From: Ambrosia x helenae
Lineage: Eukaryota > Streptophyta > Magnoliopsida > Asterales > Asteraceae
Length of the DNA stretch: 64,000 bases
Direction: 5' to 3'
Assembly (NCBI GenBank): GCA_030844895.1
Contig: CM061224.1
Coordinates: 71,804,567 to 71,868,566 of the forward strand
The notes under the pieces are model-generated. The model was not told the origin of the DNA, made no database searches, and saw only the letters and a program-made list of their open reading frames with translations. This document shows positions 10,703 through 22,535 of this stretch, in pieces (the stretch's first letter is position 1; each line of letters starts with the position of its first letter). The translations under genes were made by a program, and so were the position numbers.

Positions 10703-13700
10703 CTAGATACTGTTAAGACGCTCCGGTATTTTCTTGGCTGCATGACCATCTAGGCGATTCTTGTACCGTTCAGTTAACCTATCATACCTCTGAACTCCAG
10801 CCTCCACCATCTGTTTTGATAGGTTGATGTCACTCAGCAGGATCTTTGTGATATATTTACGCCTCATCGCATCCAGTTCACGTGTTTGCTTCTCATTAGT
10901 CCCACTTTTGGTGTCTATTTCGTCTGACAAACCGCAATTCCATTCTTTCACGGGTGTCCCCTTATACGTCTCCATATGACGCATTACGAAGACTCCACAA
11001 TCGATCACATTGTGCACAGTCCTCCACGTGAACTCTATCCTCTCCGGCTTTGTTTTCCTTAGCTTTTCAGCGATAGAAGGCGAAACATTTTCCATGTAAG
11101 CCGCTAATGCATCACGCTGTTACATGAAAAACAAATTAAGTTAATTTTTTTATTTATGTTTTATACGCTAACATGATACGACACCATATTAGTTGGATGT
11201 TAATTACCATTTTTTCAAGCCATCTTTTGTATCTGTCGTGGTAATCCTGTTTTGTGGCGCTGTTGTCGATTATCAGTATCTCAGATGTCCCAAAGTTGAA
11301 AGACAGAAGGTAGTAGTGTTCTGAGCTGTTAATTGGAATCAATACATGTTGTATCCCTTAATCGACTTTGACTCGGTAGTTTCCAACACTGATCGCATAT
11401 TTTCACTGAAGTGTTCTACTCTTGCTTCTTCTGATGCATCGTAATCATCCTTCCACTATCAAATTTCATAATCAATATATAGACAACCTTAGGTGTTTTT
11501 TCATACACAACCTTAGGTGTTTCATTATGTATTTAAATTCAAAAACTTACCAACATAACGGGCGAACAAAACAGCCGTGGTAATGTTCCTTTGCGTCGAT
11601 ACCTCTCTTCATAATTTAGAACATTTGCCCATGCCATTATGACTCCTACATGTATTGTAATACCCGGGCGCAACGAATCCAATGGTGCCCTCATAACTGT
11701 TGCGCCGGGGTTAGCCATGAACACCTCATCCCTAGTCAAGGAAACGTTTATTTTTTGCTAAATTAAACACAATCACATTCAATTATGATAAAAGAACTAC
11801 ACACTATAAAAATACATATAACATTGTACATACCATTTATTATCCCAAGCCAAGAACATGTAATCAGAAACATCATCTTCTGTTTTATCTACCTTGTCTT
11901 TCAAAGAGACCACGCGTTTCACATACGGAGAACACAATGCTTCAGGAAAAAAAAAATTCGTGCTGGTTTTGGTGTTTTATCAGGAAACTTCTTTCCTTCA
12001 ACATTGGCTTTTTTAACAACATTGTTAGAACAGGAAATTGGTCTAACATAGAACACTTTCACCTTTGCCTCTGGAGTCTTGTCAATATTGCCACTCCTCA
12101 TAACTTCGTCAACTTCTGCGATAAACGAATCAGTCATACTACATGGTGTAAGTGGTAAAACTGAAAAGTGTTTATCTGTTGTTTTTGGTGTTTTATCAGG
12201 CTGCCCAATGTCCTCACCAGCAAAACTTTGCGAAGTCTGTTTCATTCCAACCAATTCAGCCAGGTGTTTTGTCTTTTGGTTGATCACATCATTGTTAGGG
12301 TACTTCAACAATGATGTTTTTATTGTGTTTTCTATCTTTTCAACCATATTACGATACTCATTGACATGATCATCTAGCAACTTGATAGTAACCTACAATT
12401 TGAGGGGAAATAATGAGCATTATTTGTTTTTTTTGTGTATTTATATATATTTATTTATATTTATGCAATTGTACCTCAAGTTCTTCTTCACTTTTAAACT
12501 TTTCTTCCTTCGCTTTTGTTACGTCTTCACAAGCTGCACCATCTCTATCTCCTTCCGCCTAAAACAACATATCACATATTTTACAACTGTGTTATATATC
12601 ATGTTTACATTATTTTTGTTCATATAATATGTAATGCATTATTACCTCGGTCTCGTCATCCATCTGAGTGAAGTCTTCATAGTCATGCACTATTGGTATC
12701 CATAACTCCCCATCTGATGCAACGTACGGCTATATAGCCTGAGAATCATTTTGTGAGATAAAGTAGTCCGTGCAATGTTTAAAGGGTCCCAGGTGATCAT
12801 CATCAGCTTCAACATAATCATCCAACTTGTAATCGCCTTCTAACCCCCCCCCCTCTAGAACTTCACCCTTGTCGCCATCTTTAATACCTTTACTGTTGTC
12901 ACAGAAATCAGTCGAGCTCACAGTTGCATTCTCAACTACTTTTTCAGGTTGTTTAACAGCCCCACATGATACATCAGCCTTTTCACGTACACTTTCAGGA
13001 TCAGCCTTCTCTCCAGTCTCAGTGTGTTTTTTAACCTTCATAAAGCCTGTTTTTTTAGATGATTCTTTGCTCACTGATTTTTTCAGCGCTTTTTGATTTG
13101 TTACCTTCAACACTTTTAACACCTTCCTTAACAAAAACAAACCGTTGAGGCTGATTTAAACCTTCTTCTCTAGCAAGTTGTTGTTCAAACACAGCGGTAT
13201 CCAATTTCAGCCCCAATTCATCTATGACGACCGTGCTGAATTCGCCTATAAGATGTGTTTTACCAGAAACAGTTTTCTTTTTTGCTCTTTGGTCGTATGC
13301 CAACGCAGCCTGTGTTACAACAACGTAAACCATCCCAATAAACATCATTCAGTTATGTCATATTAAATCAATTTATAAATAAACAACAGAATACAAAAAT
13401 ATATTTACCGCAAGCAATGTAATTGGTCCATGAAATGGTTTATCCGCATCCCATTTTTTCTTGCTACGTCTGAGCATAGTTACCATGTAGCTACACCAGT
13501 TAAATTCTTTGATGTCCACTCCCTTTTCTATTGATGGCAGGAAAAACAAATTCACAGTATTGTTCTGAGTTGTCTCACCAATGAATGTGTTAAAGAGAAT
13601 CAAAAAGTTGAGTACGAAGATTCTTCCACTATCCCGTTGTTCCTCCATGTACTGTTTAAACTTAACTGGTAACGTCCGTGTGACACCCTCCTCAAACTGC

Positions 13701-15585
13701 CCCTTCCACTTTGCCACAACCGTATCACTTTTTCTCGGTCTCTTGTGTTCCTCAATAATACGCTGACCCATTGGTATACCAAAAATATCATGTACCAGCG
13801 TAGGTGTTATATGTATAAGATGATTGCCCACGTTCAAAGTACTTGTATCTGCATCATAGTTATTCACCAACCAAAACCCCAATTTAGTAGGGACTGAATC
13901 CATGTTAAATTCCAGGAAACCACCAAATCTAATGTCGACTATGGCCTTTTTTTGCTTGCTATTCAACTTGCTAATCGGTTCACATACGTTGCTCAGTTTA
14001 CATCTCAGTTTTAGCTTAGCACCGGTATTTTCAAGATATGGTTTCACACTAGCATGCGTTGTTTGAGGATTTTTCTTGTCTGGTACAACATTTGGTGTTG
14101 TTATTTCTTTAACCGGTAGACGCGCGTCTTTGATTTTGTTTACGTGTGTTCGAGGCATTGCTTGCTTCAAATTTGTTTCAATACACATTTTTTTTGGTGG
14201 CGGCAGTGGGTCAACAAAATCATCATCTGGATCGTAATCAGTACCTAAAACACCAGATATAAATAACATTAGTCATACTTAATTTTTATCCACTTCAAGT
14301 TTCCTTTTAACGTATATCATATAACATTTTTAACTTACGTCCAACTTCTTTTCCTTTGTTAACCTCTCCTTTCACCAAATCCTTCTTATCTACAATATAT
14401 TTCAATGATTTCATATGTACTTTGTAGTAATAAGATAATGAAAAAACACCGGATATAATCATGTATTTTTTATAAATTATTTTTTTACCTGAATCAATTA
14501 ATGTATCCTCATCAGAGTCGTCTATAATCAATGCTTGGTCAATTGTATTTGACCACTACCTAGAACCACCCTTTTTAGATATTCTACTGCTCCTTCTAAC
14601 TGTTGTTATAGAGTTTTATTAATACACAACAATGGTGTTTTATGTATAAAACTAAGATATTTTTTGGTTTTTTACCATGATGTGTTTTACTCTGAACACA
14701 AAAACACAATATCATACAAAAACACTATAACCAGAGTGTATTATACTAACAACATAAGCATTGATTTTTTCAACAATTTGTAGAAACACTTAAAACACCA
14801 CAGAAACACTAGAACCAACATGATGTTTTATGTACAAAAAATCACAAAAACACTTAAAACAGAGTTTATTAAAAACACTGCAGACACAGAGTGTTTTATG
14901 TACAAAACACCAATTAACCCTAAAACATGAGTTTTGTACACAAAAAAAGCACAAAAGACACTAAAACATCAGTTTATTAAAAAACACTATAGTCACAAAA
15001 TGGTGTTTTTATGTACAAAACACCACAATAACAATTAAAACAGAGTTTATTAAAAACACAGTAGCCAAAGTCTGTCTCATATACAAAACACAACAAAACA
15101 CTACAACCCAGAGTTTAAAAAAAAACACCATAAAAACACTAAAAACAAGAATTTATAAAAAAACACTATAGACACTGAAAAAACACATAAACCACAACAA
15201 TTTTTAAAAAAACCACACGCATTGTGTGTTTTTACCACAAATCAGTGTTTCACAAAGTATTAATATTTTGTATTTTTAAAAAACACATTATTCGATTAAA
15301 CCCAAAAAAAACACAATATATAATTTAAAAAAAATATTACTATGAAAACCCTAAATAAAGTTAATAAAACATACCTAACCCAAACCTTGCTGGAAGAAAC
15401 GGGATTGTGGCTTTTCTTTTGGGTGTTTTATCTTTAACCATCTCATCACTGGTCTTCTTCATCCTTTTCCCTGAACCAAAATTTTTTCGGCTGATTATAA
15501 TCACTATATGTGACGAAACAGAGGAGATAAAGAAAAAAACACACTCACGTTTGTAGATTATCCCAAATCGTTGTTGATTCTCCAT
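10703..15585 (-). pseudogene. Ulp1-type (C48) cysteine protease gene of the MULE, probably broken
   Basis: This is a multi-exon gene on the minus strand. The start is chosen at 15585 (MENQQRFGIIYK, then donor GTGAGTG). A basic exon follows at about 15376-15471. The large exon 13410-14250 has the plant-mobile-like N-terminal region of Asteraceae-type Ulp1 proteins (DIRFGGFLEF, LGFWLVNNYD, LVHDIFGIPMG). Charged linker exons occupy 11920-13350. The catalytic domain is at 10703-11360, with a His in SSEHYYLL, an Asp in ILIIDNSA and the Cys in VIDCGVFVMRH, so all triad residues are present. Around 11355 the upstream exon and the His-bearing exon are in different frames, which suggests a one-base frameshift. 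The partner transposase is on the opposite strand and convergent, as in MULEs that carry ULP-like genes. Confidence 0.65.
14580..15360. repeat. AAAACAC-rich degenerate repeat region in the Ulp1-like gene
   Basis: About 0.8 kb, in what should be an intron, consists of loosely repeated text such as AAAACACT, CAGAGTTTATTAAAAACAC and TTTTATGTACAAAACACC, recurring with variable spacing. No coding exon is visible. Confidence 0.6.
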
Positions 15586-15648
15586 AAATGAGAGATTTCT
15601 TGCATAAAAATCGAAGGTTTGTTTTAGGTAAGATGGAGCGAGAATCAA

Positions 15649-15873
15649 GGAAAGAAGAGCGGTTTCTCAAAAAACAATCTAACCGGCTCTTTAAATGTCA
15701 ATAGAAATTGACTATACTACCCTTTTGAATTGTTTTTGGTTAGTAATAAGTAAACACTATTTACAAAAATGCCACTCATTAAATATAAACCATTGATTAA
15801 GATGATCTAATGGCCCAAAACACTTCTTACATTTCTCACAAAAAACACTATTTGTACAGGATCTTGACCCCTA
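15649..15873. other. Possible right end of the MULE
   Basis: Read on the minus strand from about 15871, the sequence GGGGTCAAGATCCTGTACAA would be a plausible element terminus, and the AAAACAC motif continues up to it. It abuts the stop codon of the OTU gene. The matching left terminus is not found, so this is tentative. Confidence 0.25.
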
Positions 15874-16078
15874 TTAGGGATTTGTATAATATTCAGTTTC
15901 CCATTTCGCGTCATCTTCAATTCTGTTAGCGATCCAAGCTGGATTCGGTGGAGGCATTGGATACGATCCCTCAATCGTTAAGTTGATGTAATGGTCATCA
16001 ATAAAGCAAACTACTACCTTTAAAATAGGTTTTTCAGAACATTCTAGGCCTATATATAGAGGGAAAACTGTATCACAG
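15874..16078 (-). pseudogene. OTU-protease gene, 3' part (split by insertion)
   Basis: This is the C-terminal piece of the OTU-domain gene whose 5' part is at 28656-29505. It encodes TVFPLYIG, then IDDHYINLTIEGSYPMPPP, and ends at TAA 15874-15876. The His of DDHY is the expected OTU catalytic histidine. Removing 16079-28655 together with one copy of the CACAG duplication joins the two pieces in one open frame, with no stop or shift at the junction. Confidence 0.8.
16074..16078. repeat. Target-site duplication CACAG, left copy
   Basis: CACAG at 16074-16078 matches CACAG at 28656-28660, flanking the solo LTR. The length (5 bp) fits an LTR-retroelement integrase. Confidence 0.85.
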
Positions 16079-17554
16079 TGTAACATTCACAATATTTCCA
16101 ATAATTTAATTATGAAATTAGTGACTTAAAGTGATTTACGTTTAGGAACAACTAATTTAAATGTCTTAATTTATAGAGTGTAAACTTAAAATGGTTTATT
16201 GTTTTTAATAAAGAGAATTTAATATGTATTTAAATTAGTAAATGTGTGTGTGAAATGTAAAAATTGAATTTATGGGTATTAAAACCAATTGTGAAGAAAC
16301 GTTCACAAAAGGATTTTCCATTCCAAATAAATTGATAACACATTTATGGAGCAATTTTAATTCCTTATAAATCCATTTGATCAATACAACCAAAGAGGAA
16401 TGAAAACATTTTATGTTCTAACTCCGATAATATTCACTCGACTTCATCACTACCTATATTGTCCTAAATAACCAAAATAGTTTTCTGATTATCTTCACGC
16501 TCGGCTATCACCAAGCATGTTTGAAGCTCCGTACGTAGTCGAGCAAACTCCATTACAAAACCATTTGAGCGAACGCTTTTGGATTAGTTATTTCATCATG
16601 ATTAAGGTAATAATCTATATTTACATTTTTTTCGTTTTATAACTCTACCGAAAAGAAGCCACTATTTTTATAAAGGTCTCTAGATATTGAACAAGGAAGC
16701 TTACACGCTAACTTCTTTTTATTTTATTTCTTCTAGTTCATACTAAAAAAAACCATTATCATTTGTAATTAACCCTTATATTTACCTAATATATGCATAT
16801 ATACATTTCTATCGATGGCTTCAAGTTAGATTATATAAAACATATAATCCAATAATTGTTTGGTTAGTAAAGGGATAATGTTTCTAATCAGTAAACTTAA
16901 TTTTTTTTTTCATTTATTATTGAATATAATATAAGAGAATTTGAATAATGATAAAAAGATTAATGTGTTTTCTGTTTGAAGATTGTAGTACTACATATTT
17001 ATTTGAATTAAATGGAACATCATTTTTTAGCACTTGTTAATAACATGGTGCTTTATATTGAAAATATTTAGAGAAATGTACAATTTCTATGATCTCACCA
17101 TAGAAATCGTATTACAAAACGAACTAGTGTCTAATACTAGAAACCTTGAACATTTAAGGTCTTTTATTCATAGATTTATAAATAATTATTTAGGTTGAAT
17201 TCCTTGGAGACTCCTTGTTCATTTGCTCAATACGCTAGTGAAATTATTCCTACTTGTTGGAGGTGAGTATATCTTTCCCCTTTTTACTGTTTTACTATTT
17301 TGGGGTGACTCATGTACTTACTATCAATTTTCTATTTCATCTTACTAAAATAGCAATTCTTATGTGTGTTTGCTTGTGTCATTTCGTGTATCTATGACCT
17401 GTCAAATCATTAACCGTTGCGGCCTGACATTTCAATGAATAGTACTATGGTATATACCCTTGTGACTCTGTTGAGAGTCCTCATCATTGCTATGTATTGC
17501 ATTACTACTAGCGCATACTATATATATTGCTTTCCTTTCATAGGGTTGATTTGA
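16079..17554 (+). mobile_element. Solo LTR, left part (interrupted by the Tekay element)
   Basis: It begins TGTAACATTCAC, and the other end, at 28655, reads GGTTGGGGTGTTACA. Together with 28307-28655 it forms an LTR of about 1.8 kb with TG...CA inverted ends and CACAG duplications, with no internal region: a solo LTR left by LTR-LTR recombination. Its last 40 bp (CCGCCATCGGTTGGGGTGTTACA on one strand) match the U5 end of the LTRs at 1048 and 4784, so it belongs to the same or a sister family but in the opposite orientation. The AT-rich text 16090-17550 has no genes. Confidence 0.8.
17550..17554. repeat. Target-site duplication TTTGA, left copy
   Basis: TTTGA at 17550-17554 matches TTTGA at 28302-28306 exactly, flanking the Tekay-like element. 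Confidence 0.9.
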
Positions 17555-20226
17555 TGTCACACCCTCAAATTCCACGTGCGGGGTTTTACCGCGAGGCGCG
17601 TGACACACCAGGATCTCAGTCAACGATCACAATAAACATACAACAAACATGCATTCATATATATTTTTAAAACCAAAATATCATGCTTTGAGCCGTAAAC
17701 CAGCAGCGGAAGCATTTCTTGTTTACAACCAAAAGACATATCATTGTTTACAAAACATTGTTTAATATGCTTCAAAATATTAGACGCTGTGCATGACTCC
17801 GTGCGCCTAGCCCATTGACTGCTACCTTAGCGACCTGAGAAAACATGCCAAAATGTCAACATATAATGCTGGTGAGTTCACAGGTTTTCTTTTATAAAAG
17901 TGTTGTCACAAGTTCACAAAGATCATTCCCATTAATACTATGTCATAAGAACGTTAGCTAGACGTTAAGTGTTTTTACTACTACGGTTGGGAACCCATTA
18001 CTGAACATGTACCAAATGATGAAACCAGCCCAGATGACTGGGTTACCGATGCCTCGATAACCCGATAGTTAGAGACAATATGCACCCGCCCGGCCCCGCC
18101 GTCGAGTGGGGTTTGTGAGGCCCAATAGATCTATCCACATTTCCCTCGTTGTGCGTTCCAGCACATTCATTGTTTCCCCCTGGGACTTTCCATAAAAGCC
18201 GTATAGTAACATAAAGTGCCCATAGTATAACATGATCTTTAAATAGTTTGTATGTAGCATGTTTCTCCCCTGAAAGCAAAACAGTAAAAGTGGGGCTGTG
18301 AAACTCACCTTAGATTGCGTTACTTGAAAACAGTTACGTAGTTATGTTATAATAGTCCCAAATAGCGGCGACCTATCATAAGATGTGTATAAGTACCCGG
18401 ACTAATAACCCGCAGGTTAACTAGCCCCCGAACGTCCAGACCATAACCATAAACGTTTGAAAACACCTTTGACTGTTAAACCGACCGTACCAGACAAGAC
18501 CCGACATCCCATTGGTGACCCGACATCCCACGTGTTAGGTAAATACAAGACATCATGCATCACATGCAATTAAACATTCAATACGCGCAATAGTTCATCT
18601 AGTCTAGCATAATGTCCAATTAACGCATAAACAGGTCCGAACACGTGTTACCAAGTCATTGGGTGTATCCCGGGGTTCCTATCATGTTCCGAGGTGTCAA
18701 ATCATGTTCCGGGATGTCAAAATGCGTTTATGACAGCAGTACACACGATTAGGAAACTTTCATGTGATTAGGAAAAGTCAACTAGTGAGTAGGAGGGGGT
18801 CAATAGGCGAGTAGGGCCTATTCGCATGAAGCATCAGGCGAGTAGGCCCCTACTCGCATGAAGCTTCAGGCGAGTAGAGCCCTATTCGCCTCTACACAGC
18901 TGTTGCGCGTTTTCGCGCGTTAAACCCTCCAAATCAGATCCGAAACATGTAAAAACACCCAATATCAAAACCAAACTATTAACCAACCCTTTCCAAGCAA
19001 AAACCCCCAATTTATCTCTGCTCTAACGGGCTCGGTGCGATTATTTCCAAAAACGGCAAAATACTAGGTTTCATTAACTATGAAATCTTTCCTTAAGTAG
19101 TAAAGATCAGATTACACCTCCTACAAATTGCAATACATCATCCCTATGTTATAACATCATTCTAGCATGATTCCTAACCATAAACAAGCAATGAATCATA
19201 ACATAACATCCTATATCTTCAAGAATCACCCAAATGGGTCAAAATGCATACTTGCACCTAAACACCATAACAAGAGCTTAAACTCATAGATAATCATCCT
19301 AACAACACCTACACAGCAGAAGTACATCAAATTCATGGAAACATTCATGTTATAATCATCAAAAATCATCATATGCATCAATACTTCACATATAGCAAGT
19401 ATTATGGTGTAGACTTGTTTTAGAACTCCTTTCCAAGGTTTTTAAAGACTCATTATTATCAAAATAAGGTCTGGACTTTTGGTGAACCAAGACAATAACA
19501 TTACAAAGGTGTAGGATGAAGAACACACCTTGGATTTTATCAAAGAAAGGTGTATAAGCTTGGAGATGGTGTGTTTTGAGGCAAAACAAGTTCCAGAGGT
19601 GTTTCAAGGTGTGTGGGAGGCTTAGTATCAGTTAGGGTTGCACAAATGGTGTTTGAGGAGTCAAGGGTTCTATTTATAGGTGTTTTGACTCGTGCACAGC
19701 AGTATACCCGAGTACCAGACCAGTTCAGGCGAGTAGGGATCCTACTCGCCTCTATTCTGGCGAGTAGGGCTCCTACTCGCCCCAGGCCTCCTCTACTCGC
19801 ATCAAGAAGTGGCGATTAGGAGCTCCCCAAGCTCCTAATCGCCTATAGGGTGCTGGAACGGGTTTTTGGCTCGTTAAACACTATTTTAACACATATAAAC
19901 ACGTATTCACATACCGACAAGTCACATAATGATTTCAAACATATAATGCACGATAACTAACACGTTTACATCCGTTCACCAATTCCCGGGACTCGAGACT
20001 TACGTGTGTGCGTTAAACCTGGCGATTCCACGAATCACCAATCCTTGTACACATGGTTATGGACCGACTCCCGATGATCCCGCGGATCATCGTAACGACT
20101 CCCGATGATTCCCAGAATCATCGTACCGACTCGACTGACCCCGTTAAGTACGTATTATGCACGACTCGCTAAGGTAGACTTACTAGTTTAGTCACTGTTA
20201 CTAACCTGAGTTTGCCGGGTGTCACA
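17555..20226 (-). repeat. Tekay-like element, 3' LTR
   Basis: This is 31 bp longer than its partner at 25661-28301. The difference is one extra hairpin unit near 19750-19781, and the rest shows scattered substitutions only. It has two clusters of GGCGAGTAGG-type palindromes at about 18806-18894 and 19728-19843. Short minus-strand ORFs inside it are duplicated in the other LTR and have no recognisable domain. Confidence 0.9.
19728..19843. repeat. Hairpin cluster in the LTR
   Basis: Three perfect palindromes lie in a row: 19728-19750 (10-bp arms GGCGAGTAGG/CCTACTCGCC, loop GAT), 19759-19781 (same arms, loop GCT) and 19811-19843 (14-bp arms GGCGATTAGGAGCT/AGCTCCTAATCGCC, loop CCCCA). A second cluster of three imperfect versions is at 18806-18894. 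Equivalent sites in the other LTR are at about 26910-27000 and 27834-27920. Confidence 0.9.
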
Positions 20227-20353
20227 TCATCCCCCTGTTGAAAGAATTTTCGTCCCGAAAATTGCTCAAGGCCAAAAAGGAAGAGACGAAAGAGGAGAAA
20301 AATTTTCCGGTTGCCACATCATCCCCCTGTTGAAAGGAATCTCGACCCGAGAT

Positions 20354-22501
20354 TCATTCAGCTTCGGCAGAGACATGCCTTGATTCGAACGCGCGCTTAG
20401 GAAATAAATGGGGATACTTAGCCTTCATCTGATCTTCCCGTTCCCACGTGAACTCCGGTCCACGATTTGAGTTCCAACGGACTTTAACAATGCGGATTTT
20501 ACTCCGACGAAGGCTACGGATCTTATAGTCAAGAATTTCAACCGGTTCTTCCACAATACGCAGACGATCATCCACCTTGATTTCTTCGAGAGGAACAACC
20601 AAGGATTCATCCGCCAGACACTTCTTGAGATTAGAGACATGGAAGACATTATGAACATTACTGAGTTCAGCTGGCAAATCAAGCCTGTATGCTACCGGTC
20701 CAATCCGTTCCAGAATTGCGAACGGTCCCACATACCGAGGATTCAATTTGCCCCGCTTCCCAAAACGTATAACGCCCTTCCACGGAGATACCTTCAATAA
20801 AACCTTGTCGCCAACCTCAAACTCTAAAGGCTTGCGACGACGGTCGGCATAGCTCTTTTGACGATCCCGAGCTGCCGCCATGCGGTTACGGATTTGTACG
20901 ATCTTCTCGGAAGTCTCGTACACAAGTTCCGGGCCGGTGAGTTGACTCTCACCCACCTCGGCCCAACAAAGAGGAGACCGGCATTTCCGCCCGTAAAGAG
21001 CCTCGAACGGAGCTGCCTTGATGCTAGAATGGTAACTATTGTTGTATGAGAATTCCACCAACGGTAGATGACTCTCCCACCCCTTGCCGAAATCGATCAC
21101 ACATGCCCGGAGCATGTCTTCTAATGTTTGGATTGTCCGCTCACTTTGACCGTCAGTTTGCGGATGGTAAGCTGTGCTCATGTCTAACTGAGTACCCAGA
21201 GCCTTATGCAAGGATTTCCAGAAGTTAGAGGCGAAGCGAGAATCACGATCAGAAATAATAGAGACAGGCACCCCGTGCCGAGAAACCACTTCCTTAAGAT
21301 ATAAACGTGCCATACGCTCGAGGCCATCGGTTTCTTTGATAGCGAGGAAGTGCGCAGACTTTGTCAACCTATCAACAATCACCCAGATCATGTCACAACC
21401 ACTGGGCGATTTCGGGAGTTTGGTCACAAAGTCCATCGTAATCCGCTCCCACTTCCACTCGGGAATTTCAGGCTGTTGCAGAAGGCCAGACGGCTTTTGA
21501 TATTCAACCTTGACCTTGGCACAGGTCAAGCACTTGCTCACGTACGAAGCCACGTCCGCCTTCATGTTCGGCCACCAATAAAGTATCTTTAGGTCTTGAT
21601 ACATCTTATCGGAGCCAGGGTGAATAGAGTACCGGGACTTGTGAGCTTCATCAAGAACGAGCTCCCGCAAGCCCCCAAATAAAGGAACCCAAATACGTTC
21701 AGCGAAATAGTGTAGGCCATCGGACCTAAGCTCAAGGTGGCTATCAGCACCGTGCATGGTTTCAGCTTTAAGGTTTTCCTCCTTCAAAGCTTCTTGCTGT
21801 GCCGAACGGATTCGGTCAGGTAGGCCGGAATGGATGGTGAGCTGAAGAGCTCGAACGCGACGAGGTTTAGCCGTTTCTTTCCTGCTCAAGGCGTCTGCGA
21901 CCACATTCGCCTTGCCAGGATGGTATTTAATAGCGCACTCATAATCATTAAGAAGCTCGACCCAGCGACACTGTCTTATATTCAACACCTTCTGATCAAA
22001 GATATGCTGGAGGCTCTTGTGATCGGTGTAGATAGTGCACTTGGTACCGTACAAGTAATGCCTCCAAATCTTTAAAGCAAAGACTACAGCACCCAATTCC
22101 AGATCATGGGTGGGGTAGTTTTTCTCATGAACTTTGAGCTGACGAGAAGCACAGGCGATGACCTTCTCGCGCTGCATCAGCACACAACCGAGACCCCGGA
22201 TAGAAGCGTCACAATAAACCACAAAATCGTCCGTGCCTTCAGGCAAGGACAAGATAGGAGCAGAACAGAGTTTAGCCTTTAACATCTGGAAGGCTGACTC
22301 TTGCGAATAAACCCCAGTCGAACTTCTTGTCCTTCTGGGTAAGCGAGGTGAGGGGTTGAGCGATCTTCGAAAATCCCTCGATAAAACGACGATAATAACC
22401 TGCAAGACCCAGGAATTGCCGCACCTCAGATGGCGTCTTTGGTGCTTCCCAGTCTTTGATGGCTTCAATCTTAGCTGGGTCAACGTGAATTCCTTTCTCA
22501 T
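20354..22501 (-). pseudogene. Tekay-like pol, RNase H-integrase-chromodomain part
   Basis: This is the longest intact segment of pol (715 codons). RNase H is recognised from DASIRGLGCVL and HDLELGAVVFALKIWRHYL. The integrase has CLTCAKVK (zinc finger end), MDFVTKLP (first Asp), IISDRDSRF (second Asp) and YHPQTDGQSERTIQTLE (catalytic Glu context). The C-terminus, with IVKVRWNSNRGPEFTWER, is chromodomain-like, as in plant chromoviruses. It ends at TGA just before the polypurine tract. The first residues up to about 22300 are out of frame with the natural protein: upstream text ending KKFDWG continues in another frame, showing a frameshift near 22290-22310. Confidence 0.85.
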
Positions 22502-22535
22502 TAACTACATGACCAAGGAACTGGACTTCACGCAA
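22272..22535 (-). pseudogene. Tekay-like pol, RT thumb/connection fragment
   Basis: It encodes LREVQFLGHVVNEKGIHV and FLGLAGYYRRFIEGFSKIA, the conserved end of a Ty3 reverse transcriptase. It is separated from the upstream RT by a TAG (where SFWL is expected, SF-stop-L is read) and from the downstream RNase H by a frameshift near 22300. Confidence 0.85.

Noticed and set aside
18043..18308. Pair of overlapping minus-strand ORFs of 78-79 codons, repeated at 26149-26414
   Set aside because: They lie inside the LTRs, so the repetition only reflects LTR duplication; no motif supports coding.
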